Source: Mycobacterium celatum
GTDB lineage: Bacteria > Actinomycetota > Actinomycetes > Mycobacteriales > Mycobacteriaceae
NCBI RefSeq assembly: GCF_002101595.1
Contig: NZ_LQOM01000016.1
Span: 124,001-188,000, forward strand
Reading direction: 5' to 3'
DNA length: 64,000 bases
Below, in pieces: positions 9,464-18,000 of the stretch (position 1 is the stretch's first letter; each line of letters opens with the position of its first letter). The position numbers and the translations under genes were made by a program. The notes beneath the pieces were generated by a model. The model was not told the DNA's origin. It did no database searches and saw nothing but the letters and a program-made list of their open reading frames with translations.

Positions 9464-10409
9464 CACAACAGTTCTCGCGATAGCGGTAGCTGAGCCGTGG
9501 CACGACATCTGGCGCGGCGACATCCGCCAATGGATTCTCACCAGCGGCCTGCGCATTGTTTTGCTGCTGATCGGGGCGGTGCTGGCGGCCCGCTTCGTCA
9601 ATTGGCTGGCGCAAAAAGTGACTGAGCGCCTCGACGTGGGGTTCGCCGAGAGCGATGCCTTGGTGCGTTCGGAGGCCACCAAGCACCGGCAGGCGGTGGC
9701 CTCGGTGATCTCCTGGGTTTCGGTCGTCCTGATCGCGATCGCAGTGGCCGTCCAGCTCCTCGACATCCTGAATATTTCGGTGAAGGGTCTGGTGGCGCCC
9801 GCGACGGTGGTGGGGGCGGCGCTGGGCTTCGGCGCCCAGCAGCTGGTAAAGGATCTGCTGTCCGGGTTCTTCATCATCGCCGAAAAGCAGTACGGGTTCG
9901 GCGATCTGGTGGAGCTCACCATCCTCGGGTCGCCGACCGACGCCGCCGGCACTGTCGAGAACGTCACGCTGCGGGTGACCAAGTTGCGCTCGCCGGACGG
10001 CGAGGTGTTCACCGTGCCCAACGGCCAGATCGTCAAATCGGTGAACCTGTCGAAGGACTGGGCGCGCGCCGTCGTCGACATCCCGGTATCCACCACGTCC
10101 GACCTGAACCTGGTCAACGACGTGCTGCGCCAGGAGTGCGAGCATGCCCGTGACGACGAGGTGCTGGGGGAGTTGCTGCTCGACGCCCCCACGGTGATGG
10201 GCGTGGAGAGCATCGAGGTGGACACCGTCACGCTGCGGTTGGTGGCCCGCACGCTGCCCGGCAAGCAATTCCAGGCGGGTCGCGAGCTGCGCGTGCTGGT
10301 TGTGCGGGCACTGGCTCGTGCCGGCATCGTCACCGCGGTCGACACGCGGCCGACGGTCGGCGCGATCGCCAGCACCGCCGAACAAGAGACGCAGGAACCG
10401 ACCAAGTGA
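9453..10409 (+). CDS. MscS-family small-conductance mechanosensitive channel
   Basis: A 318-residue inner-membrane protein with hydrophobic helices near residues 30-50, 85-105 and 110-135. The last is the glycine/alanine-rich pore helix ([20 protein letters not shown]) followed by the beta domain motif FGDLVEL and [15 protein letters not shown], all characteristic of MscS. It should open under membrane tension to release solutes. The ATG at 9453 lies inside prfB (11-bp overlap), and the stop overlaps the next gene as GTGA, so the three genes are probably cotranslated. It corresponds in position to M. tuberculosis Rv3104c. Confidence 0.88.
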   Translation: MTTDTTVLAIAVAEPWHDIWRGDIRQWILTSGLRIVLLLIGAVLAARFVNWLAQKVTERLDVGFAESDALVRSEATKHRQAVASVISWVSVVLIAIAVAVQLLDILNISVKGLVAPATVVGAALGFGAQQLVKDLLSGFFIIAEKQYGFGDLVELTILGSPTDAAGTVENVTLRVTKLRSPDGEVFTVPNGQIVKSVNLSKDWARAVVDIPVSTTSDLNLVNDVLRQECEHARDDEVLGELLLDAPTVMGVESIEVDTVTLRLVARTLPGKQFQAGRELRVLVVRALARAGIVTAVDTRPTVGAIASTAEQETQEPTK

Positions 10410-10870
10410 AGTTCTTTTCCCTCGACCGGTTGAAAAAGATCCGCCAGGACGCCGAGCGCGGCTGGCCGGGTTACTTGTTCGGTGGCCATGTGCGCACGTC
10501 CACGGTGGTGCTTGTCGTCGCGTTCGTGGCGGTGTGGTGGGTGTACGACACCAACAAGCACGCCACCCAGTCGTCGACCCCGACCCAGGTGCCGGCCACT
10601 CAGGTGGTCCCGCCGGGCTACGTGCCCGACCCCAACTACACCTGGGTGCCGCGCAGCAGATTGCAACTGCCGCCCACCCGGACGTGGACCCCGACGACCA
10701 CCACGACCACAACGACGACCACCACACCACCGACTACGACGACGACCACGACCACACCGCCGCCGCCGTTCCAACTGCCCGTGCTGCCGCCGCCCTTTGG
10801 TCCGGGCACGACGACGTCGACACCGCCGCTACCGCCCGGCCCGGCGCCTGCGCCACCGCCCATTCCGTAG
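10406..10870 (+). CDS. Threonine/proline-rich single-pass membrane protein
   Basis: A 154-residue protein of unknown function with one membrane segment near residues 31-47 (STVVLVVAFVAVWWVYDT). Its tail is of very low complexity, runs of Thr (about residues 94-116) and then Pro, and probably lies outside the membrane as a cell-wall spanning stalk. The DNA here is a degenerate ACN repeat. Its place between mscS and ftsEX and its composition match M. tuberculosis Rv3103c, annotated as a proline-rich membrane protein. The GTG start overlaps the mscS stop. Function cannot be read from the sequence; the neighbours hint at the envelope or division. Confidence 0.8.
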   Translation: MKFFSLDRLKKIRQDAERGWPGYLFGGHVRTSTVVLVVAFVAVWWVYDTNKHATQSSTPTQVPATQVVPPGYVPDPNYTWVPRSRLQLPPTRTWTPTTTTTTTTTTTPPTTTTTTTTPPPPFQLPVLPPPFGPGTTTSTPPLPPGPAPAPPPIP

Positions 10871-10898
10871 CGTGGTCGGCCTCAGCGAAACTCGCGGT

Positions 10899-10904
10899 TA
10901 CACT
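10899..10904 (+). promoter_or_regulatory. -10 hexamer of ftsE (leaderless)
   Basis: TACACT lies 8 nt before GTG at 10913, placing transcription initiation at that codon. This favours GTG 10913 over ATG 10916 as the true ftsE start. Confidence 0.5.
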
Positions 10905-10912
10905 GGCGTGCC

Positions 10913-11605
10913 GTGATGATCACCCTCGACCATGTCAGCAAGCAGTACAAGTCGTCGGCGCGACCGGCGCTCGACAACATCAACGTCAAGATCGACAAGG
11001 GTGAGTTCGTCTTCCTCATCGGTCCGTCCGGCTCGGGCAAGTCCACGTTCATGCGGCTGCTGCTGGGCGCCGAGAATCCCACCACCGGCGACGTGCGGGT
11101 GTCGAAGTTTCATGTCAACACGTTGCCCGGCCGCCACATCCCGAAGCTGCGCCAGGTGATCGGCTGCGTCTTCCAGGATTTCCGGCTGCTGCAGCAGAAG
11201 ACGGTGTTCGAGAACGTCGCCTTCGCTTTGGAGGTCATCGGCAAGAAGCCCGAGACGATCAACCGGGTGGTGCCCGACGTGCTGGAGATGGTCGGTCTGT
11301 CTGGAAAGGCCAACCGGCTGCCGGCCGAGCTGTCCGGCGGCGAGCAGCAGCGGGTAGCGATCGCGCGCGCATTCGTCAACCGGCCGCTGGTGCTGCTGGC
11401 CGACGAGCCCACCGGGAACCTCGACCCCGACACGAGTCAGGACATCATGGACTTGCTGGAGCGAATCAACCGCACGGGGACCACCGTGCTGATGGCCACC
11501 CATGACCATCACATCGTCGACTCGATGCGCCAGCGGGTGGTGGAGCTGTCACTGGGCCGGCTGGTGCGCGATGAACAGCGCGGCGTCTATGGGATGGACC
11601 GCTGA
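10913..11605 (+). CDS. ftsE: Cell division ABC transporter ATPase FtsE
   Basis: ATP-binding half of the FtsEX complex, which couples the divisome to peptidoglycan hydrolases. The product has Walker [10 protein letters not shown] at residues 37-45, the ABC signature LSGGEQQ at 140-146, and Walker B LLADEP followed by an H-loop (ATHDHH). The length of 230 residues is typical. The GTG at 10913 sits at leaderless spacing from TACACT; ATG 10916 is the next codon and an alternative start. The stop directly abuts the ftsX GTG. Order ftsE-ftsX-smpB matches M. tuberculosis Rv3102c-Rv3100c. Confidence 0.97.
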   Translation: MMITLDHVSKQYKSSARPALDNINVKIDKGEFVFLIGPSGSGKSTFMRLLLGAENPTTGDVRVSKFHVNTLPGRHIPKLRQVIGCVFQDFRLLQQKTVFENVAFALEVIGKKPETINRVVPDVLEMVGLSGKANRLPAELSGGEQQRVAIARAFVNRPLVLLADEPTGNLDPDTSQDIMDLLERINRTGTTVLMATHDHHIVDSMRQRVVELSLGRLVRDEQRGVYGMDR

Positions 11606-12499
11606 GTGCGCTTTTCATTCCTGCTCAACGAGGTCCTGACCGGTCTTCGTCGCAACGTCACCATGACCGTTGCGATGATCCTGACCACCGCCATCTCGAT
11701 CGGTCTGTTCGGCGGGGGTCTGCTGGTCGTCCGGTTGGCCGACAATTCCCGCAACATCTATCTCGACCGGGTGGAGACGCAGGTCTTTCTTTCCGGTGAT
11801 ATCTCGGCCAACGACTCGACGTGCGACAGCGCCCCGTGTAGGGCGCTGCGCGAGAAGATCGAGGCGCGTAACGACGTCAAATCGGTGCGGTTCCTCAACC
11901 AGGAAGATGCCTACAACGACGCCATCCGTAAGTTTCCGGAATACAAAGGCGTGGCCGGCAAGGATTCGTTTCCGGCCTCGTTCATCGTCAAACTGGAAAA
12001 CCCGGAGCAGCACAAGGAGTTCGATTCCGCCATGCAGGGTCAGCCTGGCGTGCTCAAGGTGCTCAACGAGAAGGACCTGATCGACCGCCTGTTCGCCGTG
12101 TTGGACGGGCTATCCAACGCCGCGTTCGCTGTCGCGCTGGTACAGGCGATCGGGGCGATCCTGTTGATTGCCAACATGGTTCAGGTGGCGGCCTACACCC
12201 GGCGCACCGAGGTCGGCATCATGCGACTGGTCGGCGCCACCCGCTGGTACACCCAATTGCCGTTCCTGGTCGAGGCGATGGTGGCGGCAACGGTCGGTGT
12301 GGTCATCGCCGTCGTCGGCCTGATGGTGGTGCGGGCGCTCTTCCTTGAGAACGCGCTCAGCCAGTTCTACCAAGCCCATCTGATAGCACCGGTCGATTAC
12401 GCCGACATCCTTTACATCTCGCCGATTCTGCTGTTGGTGGGTGTGGCGATGGCGGGGTTGACGGCGTATGCAACCTTGCGCGTGTACGTGCGGCGGTAA
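11606..12499 (+). CDS. ftsX: Cell division ABC transporter permease FtsX
   Basis: Membrane partner of FtsE. The 297-residue product has a first helix near residues 20-43. A large extracellular domain with a Cys pair follows (TCDSAPC, near residues 71-76), then three C-terminal helices from about residue 170 onward. The extracellular domain is the known regulator of RipC-type hydrolases in mycobacteria. The conserved FtsX segment [14 protein letters not shown] is present. The GTG start follows the ftsE stop with no gap and smpB starts two bases after the stop, so the three genes form one operon. Confidence 0.96.
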   Translation: MRFSFLLNEVLTGLRRNVTMTVAMILTTAISIGLFGGGLLVVRLADNSRNIYLDRVETQVFLSGDISANDSTCDSAPCRALREKIEARNDVKSVRFLNQEDAYNDAIRKFPEYKGVAGKDSFPASFIVKLENPEQHKEFDSAMQGQPGVLKVLNEKDLIDRLFAVLDGLSNAAFAVALVQAIGAILLIANMVQVAAYTRRTEVGIMRLVGATRWYTQLPFLVEAMVAATVGVVIAVVGLMVVRALFLENALSQFYQAHLIAPVDYADILYISPILLLVGVAMAGLTAYATLRVYVRR

Positions 12500-12501
12500 C
12501 T

Positions 12502-12996
12502 GTGGCCAAGAAGCCGGGAGGGCCCGCTAAGCCAGCCAGGCATGTCGTCGCGACCAACCGCAAGGCGCGGCACAACTATTCGATCCTGGAAGTGTTCGAG
12601 ACCGGGATAGTTTTGCTCGGTACTGAGGTAAAAAGCCTGCGGGAGGGAAAGGCGTCGCTGGTCGACGCCTACGCCACCGTCGACGACGGCGAGGTCTGGC
12701 TCCGCAACCTGCATATTCCCGAATATCACCATGGGACCTGGACGAATCATGAACCGCGTCGTACCCGCAAACTGTTGCTCCACAGGCGCCAAATCGATGG
12801 CCTGATCGGCAAGATTCGTGATGGTAACCTCGCGCTGGTGCCGTTGTCGCTGTATTTCTCCGAGGGAAAAGTGAAGGTAGAACTCGCTTTGGCACGTGGG
12901 AAGCGGGCGCACGACAAACGTCAGGATTTGGCCCGGCGCGACGCGCAACGTGAGGTGGCGCGCGCGCTGGGACGGCGCGCCAGGGGCATGAACTGA
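12502..12996 (+). CDS. smpB: SsrA-binding protein SmpB
   Basis: Binds tmRNA and delivers it to stalled ribosomes for trans-translation. The 164-residue product has the family signatures ARHNYSILEVFETGIVLLGTEVKSLREG and the basic C-terminal tail ARGKRAHDKRQDLARRD. Its RNA partner ssrA lies 1.8 kb downstream on the same strand, as in M. tuberculosis. The GTG start is two bases after the ftsX stop. The 3' end is followed immediately by a reading frame resembling a DMT transporter, possibly translationally coupled. Confidence 0.97.
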   Translation: MAKKPGGPAKPARHVVATNRKARHNYSILEVFETGIVLLGTEVKSLREGKASLVDAYATVDDGEVWLRNLHIPEYHHGTWTNHEPRRTRKLLLHRRQIDGLIGKIRDGNLALVPLSLYFSEGKVKVELALARGKRAHDKRQDLARRDAQREVARALGRRARGMN

Positions 12997-13073
12997 TCGG
13001 CGCGGCGTACGCCCAGCTGTCCGCGGTCAGCTACGGCGTCAGCGACTTCGTCGGGGGTGTAGCTGCGCGGCGC

Positions 13074-13841
13074 GTGGCTGCGTTGCGCGTCATGCTGGTC
13101 TCGTATCCCGTCGCGTCCGTCTTTCTTGGCCTGCTGGCGGTCCACGCCGGCGGTCCGATTCACCCGGGCGCCATCCTGTGGGGTTCGCTGTACGGGCTCA
13201 GCCAAGCGATCGGCGTGTGGTGGTTCTACGCGGCGATGAGTTCCGGACCCATCTCGGTGGTCTCACCGTTGGCTGCGGTGCTCAACGCCGCCGTGCCGAT
13301 CGCGGTCGGCGTGGCGCTCGGGGAACGACCGGGCGAGACGGCGTCGGTCGGCGTCGTGCTGGCCATGATCGCGGTGTTTCTGGTCGGCCGGGAGTCGCCC
13401 GACGACGAGGACGTTCGCACCCACCGGTTCACCCGACGGGTGGCGTGGTTGACGGTCGGCGCCGGGGTGGCGTTCGGCCTGGACTTCGTGCTGCTGCATC
13501 AGGCGCCGGTGGAATGCCGGCTATGGCCGCTGTTTTTCGCGCGAGCATCGGCGAGCGTGTTGGTATTCGCCGTGGCGGCGGCGACCGGAAATTTTCAGTT
13601 GCCGACGAAGACGCCGCTGCGACTGGCAATGACCGCCGCGGCGCTGGACACCTTCGCCAACGTCGCGATGCTGATGGCGTTGCATGCGTGGTTGCTGTCG
13701 TTGGCGAGCATGCTGATCTCGCTGTACCCCGCAGCCACCGTCGTGCTGGCGATGGTGGTGCTGCGGGAGCGAGTGACTCGCTGGCAGGCGACCGGCATGG
13801 TGCTGGCGATGGTCGCGGTCGCGATGATCACCGCCTCTTGA
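13074..13841 (+). CDS. EamA/DMT-superfamily transporter
   Basis: A 255-residue, highly hydrophobic protein with about nine membrane segments in two EamA-like repeats, second repeat from about residue 125, ending LRERVTRWQATGMVLAMVAVAMITAS. Family members export small metabolites; the substrate is unknown. The standard start is GTG at 13074, but the frame stays open upstream and encodes a typical first EamA helix (LIGAAYAQLSAVSYGVSDF) from a CTG at 12993 that overlaps the smpB stop. That longer form of about 282 residues would restore the usual ten helices, so the start is uncertain. Confidence 0.8.
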   Translation: MAALRVMLVSYPVASVFLGLLAVHAGGPIHPGAILWGSLYGLSQAIGVWWFYAAMSSGPISVVSPLAAVLNAAVPIAVGVALGERPGETASVGVVLAMIAVFLVGRESPDDEDVRTHRFTRRVAWLTVGAGVAFGLDFVLLHQAPVECRLWPLFFARASASVLVFAVAAATGNFQLPTKTPLRLAMTAAALDTFANVAMLMALHAWLLSLASMLISLYPAATVVLAMVVLRERVTRWQATGMVLAMVAVAMITAS

Positions 13842-13849
13842 CGGACGTC

Positions 13850-13855
13850 TAGCAT
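13850..13855 (+). promoter_or_regulatory. -10 hexamer of the 13,864 gene (leaderless)
   Basis: TAGCAT lies 8 nt before the GTG at 13864, so the mRNA probably starts at the start codon. Confidence 0.45.
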
Positions 13856-13863
13856 CAGGTGCC

Positions 13864-14679
13864 GTGGTCACCGAACTCGACAAATCCGACGTACTGGCCG
13901 GGCTGTTTGCGTCGTGGGATGCGCTGGAGCGGTTGCTGACCGGGCTGTCGGAGGAGCGGTGGCGAAGCCCGACGCCGCTGCCCGGCTGGGATGTGCACGC
14001 GGTGATCGCGCACATCGTGGGTACCGAGTCGACGCTGTCGGGGGTGCCCACGCCCGACGTCGACGTGTCGGGGCTTGCGCACATTCGCAACGACTTTGGC
14101 GCGACGAACGAGTGCTGGGTGCGGTTTTTCAGCGGCGAACCTGGCGCCGAGCTGCACCAGCGGTTCCTGGCGGTGACGCGGGATCGGCGTAAGCGTTTGA
14201 CGGACATGTCCGACGAGGACTGGAACGCGGTGACGCCGACGCCGGCGGGGCTGGACAGCTACGGCCGGTTCATGCGGATCCGGACCTTCGACTGCTGGAT
14301 GCACGAGCACGACATCCGCGAGGCGCTGGGCCTGCCCCCGTCCGAGGCGGAGCTGGCTTCGCCGGCGGCGCGGCTGGCGCTGGACGAGATGGCGGCGAGC
14401 ATGGGCTACGTGGTGGGCAAACTCGGCGGAGCGCCCGACGGGTCGCGGGTTGTCATTGAGCTGACGGGTCCGCTGGCGCGGGTTATCCGTGTTGTTGTCG
14501 ACGGGCGCGGGCGGGTGGTCGACGACTTCGGCGGGTTGGAGCCGACGGCGACGATCCGCGTTGACGGGTTGTTGTTCACCCGGCTGGCCGGCGGGCGGGT
14601 GGCCAGCGCTCCCGTAGAGCTGGACGGCGACCGCGAGGTCGGCGCGCGGATCGTCGAGCACCTGAACTACGTGATCTGA
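13864..14679 (+). CDS. Maleylpyruvate isomerase-family mycothiol-dependent enzyme
   Basis: A 271-residue protein of the MDMPI/DinB-like fold used by actinobacterial mycothiol-dependent enzymes. The N-terminal four-helix domain contains W-x-x-PTPLPGWDVHAVIAHIVG, and the second metal-ligand region is RTFDCWMHEHDIREALG; the His residues of HxxxE/D and HEHD are the likely metal ligands. A small C-terminal sterol-carrier-like domain follows from about residue 185. The substrate is unknown: family members isomerise maleylpyruvate or conjugate mycothiol to electrophiles. It stands alone between smpB/DMT and ssrA with its own leaderless-type promoter. Confidence 0.82.
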   Translation: MVTELDKSDVLAGLFASWDALERLLTGLSEERWRSPTPLPGWDVHAVIAHIVGTESTLSGVPTPDVDVSGLAHIRNDFGATNECWVRFFSGEPGAELHQRFLAVTRDRRKRLTDMSDEDWNAVTPTPAGLDSYGRFMRIRTFDCWMHEHDIREALGLPPSEAELASPAARLALDEMAASMGYVVGKLGGAPDGSRVVIELTGPLARVIRVVVDGRGRVVDDFGGLEPTATIRVDGLLFTRLAGGRVASAPVELDGDREVGARIVEHLNYVI

Positions 14680-14709
14680 GCAACCGTCTGGGCGCGGATG
14701 ATAATTCTG

Positions 14710-14737
14710 TTGCCCATTGTTACAGATCGCGTACCAT
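14710..14737 (+). promoter_or_regulatory. Probable ssrA promoter
   Basis: TTGCCC at 14710-14715 and TACCAT at 14732-14737 are separated by 16 bp. They lie about 42 bases ahead of the mature tmRNA 5' end, leaving a short 5' precursor for processing. Confidence 0.4.
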
Positions 14738-14778
14738 TGATTGTCCTGCCGAAAGTCGGTGGGGATGCTCGAAGACAT

Positions 14779-15144
14779 GGGGCTGAACGGTTTCGACTTC
14801 GCGCATCGAATCAAGGGAAGCGTGCCGGTGCAGGCAAGAGACCACCGTAAGCGTCGTTGCAACTAGATAAGCGCCGATTCACATCAGCGCGACTACGCTC
14901 TCGCTGCCTAAGCGACAGCTAGTCCGTCAGACCGGGAACTCCCTCGACCCGGAGCCTGGCGTCAGCTAGAGGGATCAACCGATAGGTTCGGTCGCGGGGC
15001 CTATCGGGACATCAAACAGCGACTGGGATCGCCGTCCCGGCTAGTTCGCGAGACCGGGAGATCCGAGTAAGGGCAAAGCGAACTGCGCACGGAGAAGCCT
15101 TGAGGGAATGCCGTAGGACCCGGGTTCGATTCCCGGCAGCTCCA
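14779..15144 (+). ncRNA. ssrA: Transfer-messenger RNA (tmRNA)
   Basis: Rescues stalled ribosomes with SmpB and tags the nascent chain for proteolysis. The 5' acceptor strand GGGGCTG at 14779 pairs with CAGCTCC near 15137-15143, and the T-arm GGGTTCGATTCCC is intact. The tag frame runs from the resume codon GCC at 14873 to TAA at 14909-14911 and encodes ADSHQRDYALAA, the known mycobacterial tag. After the discriminator A at 15144 the DNA reads CTA, not CCA, so the CCA end must be added enzymatically. A strong terminator follows at 15148-15171. Confidence 0.97.
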
Positions 15145-15147
15145 CTA
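15125..15147 (+). repeat. ssrA 3'-end copy of an att-like repeat (left)
   Basis: The last part of the tmRNA T-arm and acceptor (TTCGATTCCC followed by GGCAGCTCCACTA) recurs at 22273-22295 with 21 of 23 bases identical. tmRNA 3' ends are common integrase targets, so this is a plausible left attachment core of an old island. Confidence 0.6.
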
Positions 15148-15171
15148 AAGGGCCGCAGAGATGCGGCCCTT
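15148..15171 (+). terminator. Intrinsic-type terminator of ssrA
   Basis: A perfect 10-bp stem, AAGGGCCGCA with TGCGGCCCTT, encloses a GAGA loop and is followed by CTCCATTTT. The in-frame ATG at 15161 that would open the next gene lies in the loop, which makes that codon an unlikely start. Confidence 0.85.
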
Positions 15172-16544
15172 CTCCATTTTGCCGGTGCTCGCAGGACCCG
15201 CGGTGGCGGTGTTGTCGTTCATGGTGGTTCTTCCCGGCAGCCGACGGTTCCGCCTCCCGCAACGCTGGGCGGCTGGCCATGAGGTCGATCGTGCAAGGGC
15301 GCTGCACGACACTTACAGCTGGAGTCGCGCCGCCGGTGTTCGAGCGACGGGGTTTAGGACTGTCTGCGTCGCAGTGCTTTTGATAGTTGTCGGTGTGGTC
15401 GCGGGAGCGAACGGGATGCGGCTAGTCCAGTACGGGATCTTGGGCGCCGCGTTCGGATCTGGTGCGGCATTGTTCGGTATGCACAGCTTCCTTGAACCCG
15501 CCATGCGGCCAGCCAGGATCGCCCTGGCTGGTGACAGCGAGATCGGTGACTCCTTTCCCCGCTCACGTCCAACTTTCGCCAGTTGGGCTAACTTGTCGCT
15601 GCTGGCGGCAGGGTTCGCGTTCGCCCTCACGGGCGCGATGCTGGCGGCCGTGTTTGGTCGGGTCCGTGACGTGCCCGTTCTGTGCCTGGTGTTCGCTTCT
15701 GCGCAGGCGCTTTTCTACGCGGTGCCGTTCACCCTCGGCATGAGTTTCGCAGCGTCGTTGGTCCCAATTCGCGACCTCGCGGAGGGGACCGAACGCGTTG
15801 CCGCAGGGGACTACAGCCGGCGCCTGCCGGTCGTCCAGGACGACGACCTCGGCGCATTGGCCGCGTCGTTCAACCGGATGCAGGCGGGTTTGGCTGAGCG
15901 ACAACGACTTCAGAGTGCGTTCGGCACCTACGTCGACCCGGCTCTGGCCTCGCGGCTGCTCGAGCAAGGCGATGACGTGTTCACCGGCGAGCGCCGCGAG
16001 GTGACCGTGATGTTCGTCGACATCCGTGACTTCACCCCGTTCGCCGAGGCGAACACCGCCGAGGACACGGTCGCCCGGCTCAATGCGCTGTTTGGAGATC
16101 GTGGTGCCTGCGGTCGTCGACGTCGGCGGCCATGTCAACAAGTTCCTCGGCGACGGTGCGTTAGCAGTCTTCGGCGCACCGAACGACCCCGCGGATCACG
16201 CCGACTCGGCGTTGTCCGTCGCCGCTAGGATTCAGCGTCTCGTCGCGGAGCGATTCGGCGGCGCGCTTCGAATCGGCATCGGGATCAATACCGGTGTCGT
16301 TATCGCCGGCACCATCGGCGGGGGAGGCAAGCTCAAGTTCACACTGATCGGCGACACCGTCAATGTGGCAGCCCGCGTCGAGCAGCTCACCAAGTCCACG
16401 GGCGACGCGATTCTTCTGACGCAATCCTGCGTCGACGCGCTCGCTGCCCGACCGCCCGGACTCGTCGATCGCGGGTCCCACGCCTTGAAGGGCAAGTCAG
16501 CCGCGGTGCGGGTCATCGCTCTCGATACGGATCAAAGCCGTTAA
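15161..16544 (+). pseudogene. Membrane class III adenylate cyclase, frameshifted
   Basis: The conceptual product has about six membrane helices, then a HAMP-like linker (LVPIRDLAEGTERVAAGDYSRRLPV), then a class III cyclase domain that would make cAMP. The catalytic domain begins TVMFVDIRDFTPFAE but the frame breaks at 16094-16095, where an extra G in TTTGGAGATC interrupts an expected ALFEIVVPAVVDVGG. The rest continues in the next frame with KFLGDGALAVFG and GDTVNVAARVEQ. Either the gene is dead or this is a sequencing error. ATG 15161 lies in the ssrA terminator, so ATG 15221 is a better start. The organisation recalls M. tuberculosis Rv1318c-Rv1320c. Its stop shares bases with the convergent amidase stop. 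Confidence 0.8.
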
Positions 16545-17236
16545 TTGCCAGTCTCGATAGCCGCGACTCTCGCGGAAGCGTTGGGTCCGCAAGAGAGCGG
16601 CAGGTCCACTCTGCCGGCGGCAAGCACGCCGTCAATACGGCGCTTGAGATCACCCGAAGAAAGATGCGCATAGAGGTTCGCGCCAGGGCAAGATGTCTGG
16701 GCAAAGTCACGATGACCCGCCAGCGTGCCGGTCGCGATGCCGAATGTCTGCGCGGCCCAAGCGAACGCGAGAGTAGTTCCGTGAAGCTGGGCCTCCGAGA
16801 CAGCCTCTTGATCGAAGTCGCCTAGGCACAGAACCAGGAAATGGCCTGTTGTGTCGTAGTCCGTCGCAGTGTCGCCGGCAATCGCGGTGCTCCGCAGTTC
16901 GTAGATGTTGCCGTTGCGGTCGACGCCCACGTGATACGCGATGTCGATCCATCCATGCTGGTCTTGGTGGTATCGCTGGTCCTGTCTGAGGCGGCCCGGG
17001 GCATTACGGTTGTCGCCGAGGACGACGGCCTCGTGGTGCAGCGTCAGACGGGTGATCTTGTGGGGTTTGCCGCCGAGGCGGGCGGGTCGCGCGCCCCACG
17101 CATCTCGGCATAGCAGGGGTGCGGAAGTGGCAGCTCGGGCTTTGGTTGAGCAGGCGCCGACCATCGACGCCAAACCGACGCTGCCTGCCAGCTGGATCAA
17201 CTGCCGGCGGTTGACGGAATCCGGGCGTTTGGTCAC
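16541..17236 (-). CDS. Exported N-acetylmuramoyl-L-alanine amidase (amidase_2/PGRP fold)
   Basis: Likely cleaves the bond between N-acetylmuramic acid and the peptide stem. The 231-residue product starts with a twin-arginine-like region (NRRQLIQLAGSVGLASMVGAC), so it may be exported by Tat and, given the Cys near residue 29, lipidated. Catalytic-domain landmarks are RLTLHHEA (zinc His), DIAYHVGVDRNGNIYELR and AGHRDFAQTSCPG, as in amidase_2 enzymes. The protein is short and has no obvious wall-binding domain. It is convergent with the broken cyclase, sharing the stop region, and lies within the putative tmRNA-borne island. Confidence 0.88.
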   Translation of the reverse strand: MTKRPDSVNRRQLIQLAGSVGLASMVGACSTKARAATSAPLLCRDAWGARPARLGGKPHKITRLTLHHEAVVLGDNRNAPGRLRQDQRYHQDQHGWIDIAYHVGVDRNGNIYELRSTAIAGDTATDYDTTGHFLVLCLGDFDQEAVSEAQLHGTTLAFAWAAQTFGIATGTLAGHRDFAQTSCPGANLYAHLSSGDLKRRIDGVLAAGRVDLPLSCGPNASARVAAIETGN

Positions 17237-17238
17237 GT

Positions 17239-18000
17239 TCAGCGACCGGTGAACATCGGAGGTCGGCGCTCGGCTGCTGCTGTCACACCCTCGCGGAAGT
17301 CGGCGGTCGCCTGCAGTCGGGTTTGTTCTTCAAGCTCGTGTGCGATGGCCGCCGCGACAGCCTCGTCGAGTCCGGCGCGCATCGTGGCACGGATACTCAC
17401 CAATGCCAGGGGAGCCGATGCGGCGATGCGCTCGGCGAACCGAATCGCTGCCGGGCGCACATCACCGTCGGCGGCTAATTCATCGACCAGCCCTGCCGCA
17501 CAGGCGATTTCACCGCCGAAACGCTCACCAGTGAGCACCCACTCGAGAGCTTTCTGCGGACCGACGACACGCGGCAACGTTGCCGTGATCCCGAAGCCGG
17601 GATGAAACCCGAGCCGACTGAAGTTGGCCGCAAATTTCGAGGAGGGTGCGGCCACCCGGAAGTCTGCGCTGAGCGCAAGTCCGAGGCCACCGCCGATCGC
17701 GGCGCCGTGTACCGCCGCGACAACGGGCCTGCCGGTACGGAACAACCGGATGGCCTGAGCGTAAAGCTCACCGGGTGACAAGCGATCCTCAGCGGGCCGC
17801 GAGAAGTCGGCGCCGGCGCAGAAGTGCTTTCCCTCTGCGCACAACACAATTGCGCGGCATTCGACATCGTCGTCCAGCCGCTCGTAGGCATCGGCGATGC
17901 CCTTGATCAAAGCAGTGTCAAAGTAATTGTTCGGGGGTCGATGCATTTCCACCACCGCCACGTGGCCGGCGAGTTCGACGGTGACATCCGTTGAGGTCAT
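17239..18000 (-). CDS. Enoyl-CoA hydratase/isomerase family protein
   Basis: A 253-residue crotonase-fold enzyme acting on an acyl-CoA. The oxyanion-hole segments are HFCAGADFSRP (near residues 59-69) and HGAAIGGGLGLALSADFRVA (near 98-117). The first catalytic Glu usually found in hydratases after the GGG helix is not evident, so it could be an isomerase or a hydrolase. The ATG overlaps the alpha/beta-hydrolase stop as ATGA. It is the last gene of a four-gene ATGA-coupled operon (20,913 to 17,239) with two acyl-CoA dehydrogenases, suggesting a dedicated acyl-CoA catabolic route. Confidence 0.88.
   Translation of the reverse strand: MTSTDVTVELAGHVAVVEMHRPPNNYFDTALIKGIADAYERLDDDVECRAIVLCAEGKHFCAGADFSRPAEDRLSPGELYAQAIRLFRTGRPVVAAVHGAAIGGGLGLALSADFRVAAPSSKFAANFSRLGFHPGFGITATLPRVVGPQKALEWVLTGERFGGEIACAAGLVDELAADGDVRPAAIRFAERIAASAPLALVSIRATMRAGLDEAVAAAIAHELEEQTRLQATADFREGVTAAAERRPPMFTGR

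Noticed and set aside
10690..10770. Tandem repeat or CRISPR-like ACN array
   Set aside because: It is coding DNA for Thr runs with irregular units, without spacers.
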